Shown in pieces: positions 42,852-51,312 of a stretch of 64,000 nucleotides of DNA (positions are counted from its first letter, which is position 1; every line of letters begins with the position of its first letter). Made by a program: the position numbers and the translations under genes. Source of the DNA: an uncultured bacterium (GTDB lineage Bacteria > Hydrogenedentota > Hydrogenedentia > Hydrogenedentales > CAILVY01); the NCBI GenBank assembly GCA_937951485.1, contig CALEDJ010000015.1, positions 60,880 to 124,879 of the forward strand, read 5' to 3'. The notes below the pieces were generated by a model. It did not search any database, was not told the origin of the DNA, and worked only from the letters and a program-made list of their open reading frames with translations.

Positions 42852-42914
42852 ATTTTGGGGACACTGGGTCGGCCAGGTGGCTCGCTCAGGAGACCGGCCA
42901 CAACAAAAACAGTT

Positions 42915-43021
42915 CCGTCTTTGCGAGCGGTGCGGTGCAGCGCGCCGCTGAGCGAAACAATCCAAGGTGAATTGGACATCCATATTGCCGCGCTCCGCTT
43001 CGCTTCGCTCGCAATGACGGG
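42915..43021. repeat. Short inverted-repeat element (MITE-like)
   Basis: About 107 bases. The left end CCGTCTTTGCGAGCG and right end CGCTCGCAATGACGG are inverted copies with one mismatch. The interior carries AGCGAAACAATCC and CGCTTCGCTTCGCTCGC, matching the widely dispersed 'CATTGCGAGCGAAGCGAAGCAATC' type of intergenic repeat. It lies directly before the DUF4091 gene. Confidence 0.6.
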
Positions 43022-43079
43022 TACGACGGCAAAAATGGTGAAAATACGCGCTTTCTTTGCAGGCAAGGAGAAAGGTGAG

Positions 43080-46000
43080 ATGAAACGGAAGTTCTGGCGC
43101 AGGGTGATGCTTGTTTCATTCACGCTTGCGGCGTTGCTAGCCGCGCGGACCGAGGCGCAGGCGCGCCTGAAATGGTCGTATGAAACGACAGGTAAAATCT
43201 ACGCATCGCCGATTCTTGCTGATTTGGACGGCGACGGTGCGGTCGAGATCATCGTGGCGGCGTCGCGGGACCAGCGGCTCTTGTGCCTGAACGGGCAGGG
43301 CGAACTGCTGTGGTCGTTCCAACTGGACGACGGCAACAGGGACGGGTTTCAGGCCACGCCGTCCGTGGCGGATTACGACGGCGACGGCAGGCAGGAGGTG
43401 TTCTGGCTGACGCGGGGCGGCACGGCGGGATGCGTGGATTATCAGGGCCGTCTGGTCTGGCGCGTGACGATGGGCGATGAGATGGATTACACCGGCCCTG
43501 TGTTGGCGGACCTTAACAACGATGGCCGCCTGGAGATTGTCTTCGGTTCGGAAAGCGGCACGCTCTATTGCCTCAACGACACGGGGCGCGTGTTGTGGCG
43601 CAAGCAGCACGTGGGCGACATGCGCGGCATCCCTGCGGTGGCGCGCATCGGCGACGCGCCCGCCATGCGGGTATATGCCGTGTTTGGCGGCGGCGTCGAG
43701 GCATGCTTCGACGCCGAAGGCAACACCCTCTGGGCGCACGAGGAAGGATTGCCCGCACGGCAACGGCGGTCCGGCGTGTCCATCGGCGATCTGAACGGCG
43801 ACGGGCGCCTGGAAACGGTCTCCGCCACCGAAGATTTTCAGGTGGTCGCGCGCGACGCGGAAACCGGCGAGGAGCGCTGGCGTTTCAAGGGCAAAGGGCG
43901 CATAGACCAGACGTGCAGTTTCGCATTGGCGGACTTCGACGGTTCGGGCCGTCTCGATGTCGTCACTGGCGATTCCTCCGGCCATGTCTATCGCCTGCGC
44001 GATGGCGAGGCCGTCTGGATGACCGATACCGGCGGCGGCGTGGTGCAGGGGCCTGCCATTGGCGATGTGAACGGCGACGGCCGCCTCGATGTACTGGTTT
44101 CCTCACGGTCGAACCGGATGCTCTGCCTCGACGGCGACACCGGCGCGATACAATGGGATTTTCCTACGCCCGCCGCCCCGCTGACAACGCCCGCACTCGG
44201 AGATGTGGACGGCGACGGCACGGTGGACATCATCCTCACGAGCAAGGACCGTTTTGTCTATTGCCTGAACGCAGGCGGCAAATATGATCCGGCGCGGTTG
44301 CCCTGGCCGATGATGAACCGCGACCCGCAGTTGTCGGGCAACATGATGGGCGCGCGGTTCGAGATCGCGCCCGCGCCGCAGCCGCCCGAAACGCCTGTTG
44401 CGCCGGTATCGCTGGAGGCGTTCGGCCCGTTGCGCATGGGAAGAAACCCGCTTCAGTTTTCCTTCCACAACGACAGCCATCGCCGCCGCCGTCTGGAAGC
44501 GGTGACGAGCGTGCAGCGCCCCGACGGCAGCGTGATCACGCACCGGGCGGCCGACGAATGCACCCCCTATGAAACGAGAACACAGTCATTTGAACTGGAA
44601 GTCCTGGAAAGCGGTCCATATCGCCTCGACCTGTGCCTGATTGACGCAGGAACCGGCGCAATTCTCGCCGCGACGGACACCATCACGGAAGTGAAAGCCT
44701 TTGCCGTGGAACGCGCGGAGGCGCAAACCTGGTTCGAGGAGGGTACGCAGTTGGCGGACGCCATTGCGAATGAGGCGTTGCATGACCGCGCGCGTCGGGC
44801 GCTGGCCTCCGCGTGGGACACTGCCGACACGGCGCTGCGCGCCGCCGAGGCCGCCGCGCACCCGGACCGCCGCACGCTGATAACTGTGCGCGCGGCGCAG
44901 GCCGGCCTGTGCCGCACCCTGGCGAAACTCCGCGCCGTACATGCGACGCCTGGACCGGCGGATGCGTTCGCAGCCGTCCCGGAAACCTCCATGCGCAAGG
45001 TGTTCATGGACGAGCCCTGCCTGCTTGCGCCGCGCGAAGCGCGGCCGCTCCGCGTCGAACTCGCCCGCAATGAATACGAAAGCGCCCAACTGATCATCGT
45101 GCCGCTATGGACATCGCTGCGCGGGTTGCGTGTGCGGCCGAATGCCTTGCGGCAGGAAAACGGCGCTGGGGTACTGCCAGCGGACGCGATTCAGGTGCAT
45201 CAGGTGGGGTATGTGGAGATCGGCCCGCCGGAATACAACTGGCACGTCGAAAAGGTGGGCCTTTATCCCGACCCGCTTCTGCCGTCCATGCCGGAATACA
45301 TTCCCGCCGGACAGGACGCGCAGCCCTTCTACATCACCGTGAAAACCACTGCGGATACGCCGCCCGGGGCATATCGCGGCGTTGTGACGGTAGAGGCCGA
45401 CGGCGCGAATGCGCTGGAAATCCCGTTGGCGGTGAAGGTCTGGGATTTCGCCCTGCCCGACAAAACCACGCTGAAAACGTCGTTCTGGATGAAAGAAGCG
45501 CACATCAAGGCGTTCTATGGATATGAAGGCCGCACGCCGTTCGAGGTTCGCAAGCGGTACTACGACATGCATCTGGATCATCGGGTCGGACCGCTGATGG
45601 CACTGCCGCTCGGCGGCGGCGATATGCTCGAAGATTTCGAGTACGTTATCAGTCGGGGACAAAACAATTTCTTCATTCACACTCCCGACCTTTTCGGCCC
45701 GGAGGGCCGCGATGAATACCGCGAGAAGGCGCTCGCCACCCGCGCGTTGATCCGGGAAAAAGGCTGGGGCGATCTCGCGCTTTTCTACACCCACGACGAG
45801 GTGGCCGTGATGGCGCGGCATCTGATCCCCCAAGTGGTCGAAGTGAACAACTGGGTGAAGAGTTTTTTGCCCGATTGGCCGCGCCTGCAGACCAGTGCGC
45901 CGGAACAGGCGCTCGTCGGCGCAGTGGATGTCTGGTGCCCCACTATTGACCATTTCGATCCGGAAATGCTCGCCACACGCATGGCCCAGGGCGACCGCCT

Positions 46001-46496
46001 CTGGTTCTACACGGTCTGGGGACGGCCCGGCATCATGATCGAGTTTCCCGCCACCGACCACCGCATCATGTTCTGGCAGTGCTGGAAATATGGCGCGGAA
46101 GGGTTCCTGTATTGGGGCACGACGTTCTGGGAATACAACATCACCGGGGAGGGGCGCTGGCCGGATCGGCCCTGGATACCCTATAACAGTCAGCCTGGTC
46201 ACAACGGCTGCGGTTATCTCATTTATCCCGGTCCGGACGGACAGCCCCTGTCTTCGATCCGGCTCGCCATGGTGCGCGACGGCATCGAGGACTATGAGAT
46301 GCTCCACCTGCTGAAATCACTGCTGGAGCAGAAACGCGCCCGTGCGCCGGAAGCGTTGTGCAACCACGCCGACAAGGCGCTGGCCATCCCCCCGGCGGTC
46401 GTGGCCGATCACAAGAACTTCACTGGGGATCCGGAACTAATCCTGGATGCGCGACGGCAAGCCGCCGCGCTGATCGAAGAACTCGCAGGAGTGTAG
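43080..46496 (+). CDS. Secreted FG-GAP/PQQ-type propeller fused to DUF4091 glycosidase-like domain
   Basis: About 1138 residues from ATG 43080, after AAGGAGAAAGGTGAG; the longer frame to 42855 runs through a repeat element and is rejected. The signal peptide ends near ARTEAQA. Residues 30-430 contain repeated calcium-type loops of the FG-GAP/VCBS kind (LADLDGDGAVEIIVA, DYDGDGRQEV, DLNNDGRLEIVFG, DVNGDGRLDVLVS), forming a beta-propeller. After a linker with Ig-like character, residues from about 640 onward form a DUF4091-type barrel: the N-terminal domain LARNEYESAQLI, FYTHDEVAVM with acidic residues, and the late GIEDYEMLHLL signature. DUF4091 proteins are related to glycoside hydrolases. A role in extracellular glycan breakdown or recognition is likely. 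Confidence 0.75.
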   Translation: MKRKFWRRVMLVSFTLAALLAARTEAQARLKWSYETTGKIYASPILADLDGDGAVEIIVAASRDQRLLCLNGQGELLWSFQLDDGNRDGFQATPSVADYDGDGRQEVFWLTRGGTAGCVDYQGRLVWRVTMGDEMDYTGPVLADLNNDGRLEIVFGSESGTLYCLNDTGRVLWRKQHVGDMRGIPAVARIGDAPAMRVYAVFGGGVEACFDAEGNTLWAHEEGLPARQRRSGVSIGDLNGDGRLETVSATEDFQVVARDAETGEERWRFKGKGRIDQTCSFALADFDGSGRLDVVTGDSSGHVYRLRDGEAVWMTDTGGGVVQGPAIGDVNGDGRLDVLVSSRSNRMLCLDGDTGAIQWDFPTPAAPLTTPALGDVDGDGTVDIILTSKDRFVYCLNAGGKYDPARLPWPMMNRDPQLSGNMMGARFEIAPAPQPPETPVAPVSLEAFGPLRMGRNPLQFSFHNDSHRRRRLEAVTSVQRPDGSVITHRAADECTPYETRTQSFELEVLESGPYRLDLCLIDAGTGAILAATDTITEVKAFAVERAEAQTWFEEGTQLADAIANEALHDRARRALASAWDTADTALRAAEAAAHPDRRTLITVRAAQAGLCRTLAKLRAVHATPGPADAFAAVPETSMRKVFMDEPCLLAPREARPLRVELARNEYESAQLIIVPLWTSLRGLRVRPNALRQENGAGVLPADAIQVHQVGYVEIGPPEYNWHVEKVGLYPDPLLPSMPEYIPAGQDAQPFYITVKTTADTPPGAYRGVVTVEADGANALEIPLAVKVWDFALPDKTTLKTSFWMKEAHIKAFYGYEGRTPFEVRKRYYDMHLDHRVGPLMALPLGGGDMLEDFEYVISRGQNNFFIHTPDLFGPEGRDEYREKALATRALIREKGWGDLALFYTHDEVAVMARHLIPQVVEVNNWVKSFLPDWPRLQTSAPEQALVGAVDVWCPTIDHFDPEMLATRMAQGDRLWFYTVWGRPGIMIEFPATDHRIMFWQCWKYGAEGFLYWGTTFWEYNITGEGRWPDRPWIPYNSQPGHNGCGYLIYPGPDGQPLSSIRLAMVRDGIEDYEMLHLLKSLLEQKRARAPEALCNHADKALAIPPAVVADHKNFTGDPELILDARRQAAALIEELAGV

Positions 46497-46567
46497 GGAA
46501 ACACCGGAAAAGACCAGAGAGAACAGGACCAATAGGACGCGCAGGACCCGCAGGTCGCATGTTCCAT

Positions 46568-47089
46568 TCAGCGCCCTTCTTTCATCGCCTTCAATCGCGC
46601 AATGGTGTCCGGATCCAGCCGGTCTTCCAGACGATCAGGGGCGGGGTCCTTCCTGCTTTTCTGCATCGCGCCGGTAATGTCCTGTTTGGTCTCGCGCACA
46701 GTGGCGAGAAAGTTGTCGGCCTCCATCACCAGCGCGCCCATGCCCCGGCAGACCTCGCGCAGGCCGCGGTCGTTGCTGACCACCACGATATCAAGACGAT
46801 TCCCGGCCTTGTACACCATGCGTTCGATAACCGCATCGGCGGAGAGGTTGGCCGGGGAATAGACGATCTGCAATCCGGCGACGCCGGGCGGCGGCGGTGC
46901 ATGTTGTGGTTGGTGGCGGCCGCGTCCGTCAAAAACGATTACCGCGCGCTTTCCGCTGCCCACGCAGAACAACGCCACTTTGTCAATCAGCGCATCCCGC
47001 GCGGCCTCAAAATCTTCCTGCGCAAGCGGGCGCAATAAAGACGACTTGTGCAGCACATTGTAGCCGTCAATGTAGTAAATTTCGGGCAT
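46568..47089 (-). CDS. YacP-like NYN-domain nuclease
   Basis: 173 residues. The PIN-like NYN fold shows its acidic residues in order: YYIDGYNVLH, RAVIVFDGRG, an Asp/Glu in SADAVIERMVYKAG, and VVVSNDRGLREVCRGMGA. This matches the YacP/Rae1 group (DUF901); the Bacillus member cleaves mRNA at the ribosome. Metal-dependent RNA cleavage in the cytoplasm is expected. The C-terminal ~30 residues are basic and could help ribosome or RNA binding. It lies alone, tail-to-tail with the DUF4091 gene and upstream of the aminotransferase end. Confidence 0.8.
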   Translation of the reverse strand: MPEIYYIDGYNVLHKSSLLRPLAQEDFEAARDALIDKVALFCVGSGKRAVIVFDGRGRHQPQHAPPPPGVAGLQIVYSPANLSADAVIERMVYKAGNRLDIVVVSNDRGLREVCRGMGALVMEADNFLATVRETKQDITGAMQKSRKDPAPDRLEDRLDPDTIARLKAMKEGR

Positions 47090-47189
47090 GCACGGAATTC
47101 TTCCGAAAATCTCGTCAACGAAACCGGATCATATGGGACTGTTCACTAATCAGCAGTACAAAAAATGCCCTGATATGAACATATAAGAC

Positions 47190-48392
47190 TTATGCTGTCT
47201 TCCCCAGAACCGCCGCTATCGCCGCACACAGGGTATCCATGTTTTCCTCGGTCATGCCCGCTACATTGATGCGACCCGATCCCACGATATAGATGGCGTA
47301 TTCGTCGCGCAGGGCGGCAACCTGGTCCCTGTTCAATCCTGAGAAGGAAAACATCCCCTTTTGCCGGGTGATAAAGGAGAAGTCAGTTCGTACGCCCCTG
47401 GCCTGCAACGTGGCGACGAAAAGCCTGCGCATGCCGTTGATGCGGTCACGCATGGCGGCGACTTCGCCTTCCCACTGCGCGCGGAGGTCGGGGTCGCCGA
47501 GCACCGTGCTGACAATGGCGCCGCCATGGGACGGCGGGTTGCTGTAGTTTGCGCGGATGCACGCCTTGATGTGACTGAAGGCCCTGTCTGCGGCGTCCCG
47601 GGTCGCACCGACGACAGTCAATGCGCCGCAACGCTCATTGTACAGGCCGAAATTTTTGGAAAATGAACTGCAAATCAGCATTTCGGCGCCCGTAGCACAC
47701 AGCGTGCGCAATCCACGCGCATCTTCTTCCAGGCCGTCGCCGAAGCCCTGGTACGCGAAATCCACCACCGGCATCAGGGCGCGCCGCTGCACCAGCGCCG
47801 CGATGGCCTCCCACTGCGCCGGGTTTGGGTCCACGCCGCTGGGATTGTGACAGCAGGCATGCAACAACACCGCGTCGCCCTCCGGCGCAGATTCAAGACC
47901 GTTCAGCATCGCGTCGAAATCCAGGCATTTCCGTTGCGCGTCGTAATAGGGACAGGCCTTTGTCTCCACACCCGCCGCGCGGAAAACATTCGCGTGATTC
48001 TCCCACGTCGGCGTGCTCATCCACAGCGCCTTGGCGGGGAACATCCGTTTAATAAAATCCCCCGCCACCCGCAGCGCGCCCGTACCGCCGGGTGTGTGCG
48101 CCGTCGCCGCACGGTTGTTCTTTACGATTTCGTGATCGGCGCCAAAAAGCAACTCGCGCACCTTCGCGCCGAATTCCGGCGCGCCGGAGATCGGCAGATA
48201 ACTCTTGGTGGATTCTTCCTGGAGCAGGCGCTTTTCCGCCGCTTTGACAGATTCCAGCACCGGCGTGCGGCCCGCCGCATCCTTGTACACGCCGACGCCA
48301 AGATTGATTTTATGGGGGCGGGGATCGTTCTTGAACGCTTCGGTCAGACCCAGAATCGGGTCCGGCGGCGCCATCTCCAACTGCTCGAACAT
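47190..48392 (-). CDS. Aspartate/aromatic amino acid aminotransferase (AspC/TyrB family)
   Basis: About 400 residues from ATG 48392, preceded by GGAAAGGAAG; the frame to 48434 is rejected. It has the subfamily I-alpha length and motifs: MAPPDPILGLTEAFKNDPRPHKINLGVGVYKD at the start, HTPGGTGALRVA, CCHNPSGVDPNPAQW (the Asn that contacts the PLP ring), VDFAYQGFGDGLEEDA, CSSFSKNFGLYNERCG with the Schiff-base Lys, and GRINVAGM with the carboxylate-binding Arg. It exchanges amino groups between aspartate or aromatic amino acids and 2-oxoglutarate, with PLP, in the cytoplasm. Which substrate is preferred cannot be settled from the sequence. It is a single-gene unit. Confidence 0.9.
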   Translation of the reverse strand: MFEQLEMAPPDPILGLTEAFKNDPRPHKINLGVGVYKDAAGRTPVLESVKAAEKRLLQEESTKSYLPISGAPEFGAKVRELLFGADHEIVKNNRAATAHTPGGTGALRVAGDFIKRMFPAKALWMSTPTWENHANVFRAAGVETKACPYYDAQRKCLDFDAMLNGLESAPEGDAVLLHACCHNPSGVDPNPAQWEAIAALVQRRALMPVVDFAYQGFGDGLEEDARGLRTLCATGAEMLICSSFSKNFGLYNERCGALTVVGATRDAADRAFSHIKACIRANYSNPPSHGGAIVSTVLGDPDLRAQWEGEVAAMRDRINGMRRLFVATLQARGVRTDFSFITRQKGMFSFSGLNRDQVAALRDEYAIYIVGSGRINVAGMTEENMDTLCAAIAAVLGKTA

Positions 48393-48579
48393 ATTGCTTC
48401 CTTTCCTGTGCAAAAATTTCTTTGAATGGAACATATTGCGCGCGGGCCTGGAGAAAAGAGATCATAGCCGATTAACAAAGATGCACTCAAAAAATCATAC
48501 GGCTATGTTTCTGTTTTGCTGTTTTTTTGTTCCCGAATGAAATTTTGGGAACGCGGGAAGATTCCGCATTCCGCATTCG

Positions 48580-50685
48580 TCAATGCTTCAATCCGTCGGG
48601 ACCGACGAAATACCGGGTGTTCCCCGAGGTGAAGCACGTGTTGTCGCCAGCCTGCATAACCGCGCCATGCCACGATACCACGACACCGTCTTCCATGGTG
48701 ACCATGGGACCATCGGAGGCGTCACCGGGGCGCAGGTCAATCGCGGTGATGAAAACGGCGCTCCGGCCCTCGCTGCGTCGCAACACCACTGGGATGATTT
48801 CCGTCAGGGGATTGCCATAACCGTCCGCGACATAGACCGCGTCCGTGTCGCTCATATGCACGCGCATCCGCCGTTCATTACCACAGGCCACATCAAAGGA
48901 GCGTGGCGGCGCGGTCAGACGGCGCACCCGCTTGAGTACGCGATACCCCTCGGTGTCGGCAAGGGATGCCATCTCCTCCGCTTCGGGAAATTCCGGCAGT
49001 TCGCCCCGGAAATGCAACGGCAAATCAAAAGTGACATCCTGATTCGCGCGGCATTGGAGCACATCTATGATCTTGTCATCGAACAACGCTGTTGTGCGGT
49101 CCATGAATACGCCTTTGTCCTTGTAGGCGCCGTCGCAGGTGGCGCGCACGAGGGAAAAGGCGTCGTTGTATCCGAACGCGACGAGTTTTCCCGCAGCGGT
49201 GGTCTGACTCGTTGCGTTCACGACCACGGCATTGTGCGCGATGGTCTGGCGGTACCATTCATTGTGCATGGGGTTGCCGTAGGACAGGCGGCCCGGGTCC
49301 ACCAGTCGTTCGTCGCCATGCGCATACAGGATCACGCCCAGTTTGGCGGGGTGCGTGTGGCCGCCAATAGCCGGGCCGTAATCGAAAAACAATGCCGTCT
49401 CGTTTGAGCCATCACGCAGAATCGCCAATCCTTCAGAAATCTCGTTGGATGAAGTCATAGGTTCAAGTGTGAAAGACGGGGGGATGCCATCCACCCCCCA
49501 GAACAATGCAATGGGTGAATTGCGTTCCGTCAGAAATCGCACATAACTCCGGTCACGGTAACGCCGGTAGGCGACTTCATAGAAATCGCGGTTCTGAAAA
49601 ATGGACGTTCGGTCGCTGTCATGGATCGCGGGGAAAGTGCCGTCGGGAAAAATGAGGCGGGCGGGGGCGTCGAACATCTTCTTCACCACGGGCAGCGCGT
49701 AGAGGTCCATGCCGGCGCGCGCGGCGGCTTCCAACAGGTACAGGTGCGCATACAGGGCATACCAATGATATGCGGGAGCGCCTTCATACCACATCCCACT
49801 GTCCATGACAGACCTGCGCATCTGAAACAGGAACCCCGCAGGACCGTTGACAGCCCAGTCCACGAGTTCCTCGTCGCCCAAAAGAAAACCCGCCGCGCCC
49901 ACCGCGGCGTTGTGCCAGGATTGCCAGTTGGAAATCATACAGTTGTTCGGGCGGATGGTGGCGCAGATTGGGCGAATCAGTTTTTCCGCGATCGCAGTAT
50001 GGTCCTCTTCGGAAAAACACGCCGCGTCATACACGAGGTCGTAGCCCACGAGCAGGTGACACAGGGCCACCGCCTCGTCGAGGGTCTGCGCGAACAGTCG
50101 CCCGCCGCCGAGGCGTTCCTCGCCGTGCACGTTATGCAGTTTCAAATCGCCGTAGAAGGACGCATACGCCAGCAGGATGGCCCGCGCACGCGCTGCATAG
50201 GCCGGGTTCGGGTCGAGCGCATAGGCCCGGCCCAGCGTCTCGATGGCGCGCAGCCAGTGTGTATGCCGCAGCGTCACATAGACCTGATCATACGGATTGC
50301 CGGTGTAAGTTTTGCCGCAAACCGTGCAGACATGCAAAGTCGGCGAGTCCGGGCGCAGCCCGGCGCCGTCCTCCTTGCAGGTGTACCAGTGCGTCCATTG
50401 TCCTTCGGCGCGCGGGATGTCCAGCGCCGCCTCCAGCAGCGCATCCGCCTCAGCGATGATGGCATCTCGGATGGGCGGCGCCCAGCGCGCCGGATGCGAC
50501 GGATCGCTGTTCGCCAGCACCCGTATGGCCTCCTGTTCCGCGCGCGTCAGAAAAACCTTGGGATACGGCCCCTCCGGCAGTGTCACCGTCATCGCAGCGC
50601 GCTCCGCCGCCGCGCTGCATGCCGCCGCGAAGAAGAGGAATGCGCAATACAGAAGCAACGAAGGGTGTAATATGGCTTTTGGCAT
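48580..50685 (-). CDS. Secreted heparinase II/III-family polysaccharide lyase
   Basis: 701 residues. A signal peptide is at about 1-26. The (alpha/alpha) toroid region (about 60-400) includes YTCKEDGAGLRPDSPTLHVC…C (a Cys-rich insertion), NNCMISNWQSWHNAAVGAAGFLLGD and GMWYEGAPAYHWYALYAH, with the Asn, His and Tyr residues used in catalysis. The C-terminal beta-sandwich carries GGHTHPAKLGVILYAHGDERLVDPGRLSY and RQTIAHNAVVVN, the pattern of the heparinase II/III and PL12/PL15/PL17 groups. It should cleave a uronate-containing polysaccharide such as a glycosaminoglycan or alginate by beta-elimination in the periplasm. The sulfatases elsewhere in the window would fit such a substrate. Confidence 0.85.
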   Translation of the reverse strand: MPKAILHPSLLLYCAFLFFAAACSAAAERAAMTVTLPEGPYPKVFLTRAEQEAIRVLANSDPSHPARWAPPIRDAIIAEADALLEAALDIPRAEGQWTHWYTCKEDGAGLRPDSPTLHVCTVCGKTYTGNPYDQVYVTLRHTHWLRAIETLGRAYALDPNPAYAARARAILLAYASFYGDLKLHNVHGEERLGGGRLFAQTLDEAVALCHLLVGYDLVYDAACFSEEDHTAIAEKLIRPICATIRPNNCMISNWQSWHNAAVGAAGFLLGDEELVDWAVNGPAGFLFQMRRSVMDSGMWYEGAPAYHWYALYAHLYLLEAAARAGMDLYALPVVKKMFDAPARLIFPDGTFPAIHDSDRTSIFQNRDFYEVAYRRYRDRSYVRFLTERNSPIALFWGVDGIPPSFTLEPMTSSNEISEGLAILRDGSNETALFFDYGPAIGGHTHPAKLGVILYAHGDERLVDPGRLSYGNPMHNEWYRQTIAHNAVVVNATSQTTAAGKLVAFGYNDAFSLVRATCDGAYKDKGVFMDRTTALFDDKIIDVLQCRANQDVTFDLPLHFRGELPEFPEAEEMASLADTEGYRVLKRVRRLTAPPRSFDVACGNERRMRVHMSDTDAVYVADGYGNPLTEIIPVVLRRSEGRSAVFITAIDLRPGDASDGPMVTMEDGVVVSWHGAVMQAGDNTCFTSGNTRYFVGPDGLKH

Positions 50686-50725
50686 CGGAGTGTTCCTCGT
50701 GTCTCATCACTTTTCGGAAATGTTA

Positions 50726-51064
50726 TCAGTGCGCATGTGACGGCAATGCAGCAAGAACAACATTGCGCGCTGCGCGCATCAAACTGATGGCATCTTCGGC
50801 TTCTTCGACAGAGACTTCAGGGCGATCACCAGGATAACGATGCTCGACTCCATAAAGAGAAAGTGCGCTTGTCTCGGCTGGATGTGCTGCAAGTTTACTA
50901 TCCACGGATTCAATCAACACAAGTAAGCGCTCCATATCGTGGGTCTTCGGGAACCCGATTCGATGTCATGCAAGAAGCGCCTTGAAATACTTCTCGACCG
51001 CCTGTTGTGCGTGAAAAGCAATGGGACCGGTCACGCCGGAACCCTCATTCACTGAAAGTTCCGC
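50726..51064 (-). pseudogene. Remnant of a HEPN-domain gene: N-terminus lost, in-frame stop
   Basis: Read on the minus strand, AELSVNEGSGVTGPIAFHAQQAVEKYFKALLA is followed by TGA (50966-50968) and then, in the same frame, HRIGFPKTHDMERLLVLIE up to YGVEHRYPGDRPEVSVEEAEDAISLMRAARNVVLAALP. Together they are the body of a HEPN protein of the FHAQQAVEKYLKALL type. The usual residue at the stop is Trp, so one TGG-to-TGA change explains it. The N-terminal helix is missing because a 153-bp inverted-repeat element abuts the frame at 51065. Two independent lesions make a functional product unlikely. No MNT partner is adjacent. Confidence 0.8.
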
Positions 51065-51217
51065 GTAACCGTTCACGGGGTTGCCCCCAAAAAACATGGG
51101 GGTTTTCGCAATTGCAGCGGGAGAACGGCGCGAAAATGCGGCAAAATGCGACGACTTGTGATCCGAAAAGTGCGGTTTTCCAACTGTTTTCGCATTCTGG
51201 ACCCCGTGAACGGTTAC
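51065..51217. mobile_element. MITE-like element with 17-bp perfect terminal inverted repeats
   Basis: 153 bases bounded by GTAACCGTTCACGGGGT (51065-51081) and its exact reverse complement (51201-51217). Ends starting GTAA recall IS66-family termini, but no transposase is encoded, so it would move only in trans. The flanking eight bases do not match (AGTTCCGC left, CCATGCAA right), so no target duplication is visible. Insertion followed by deletion is the simplest reading, because the HEPN gene to its left lacks its N-terminus. An internal CCCCC/GGGGG hairpin lies near 51084-51102. Confidence 0.7.
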
Positions 51218-51312
51218 CCATGCAACAACAACATGTCTCTTTTTGCCGCTACCCATGAAGCAGGTTACCACAAACATTGGTTTTCATCAATAAACAATGG
51301 TTGCTACGGCAT

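Noticed and set aside
42855-43079. 75-residue N-terminal extension of the FG-GAP/DUF4091 protein
   Set aside because: It translates a repeat element and lacks a ribosome site, whereas ATG 43080 has one and gives a proper signal peptide.
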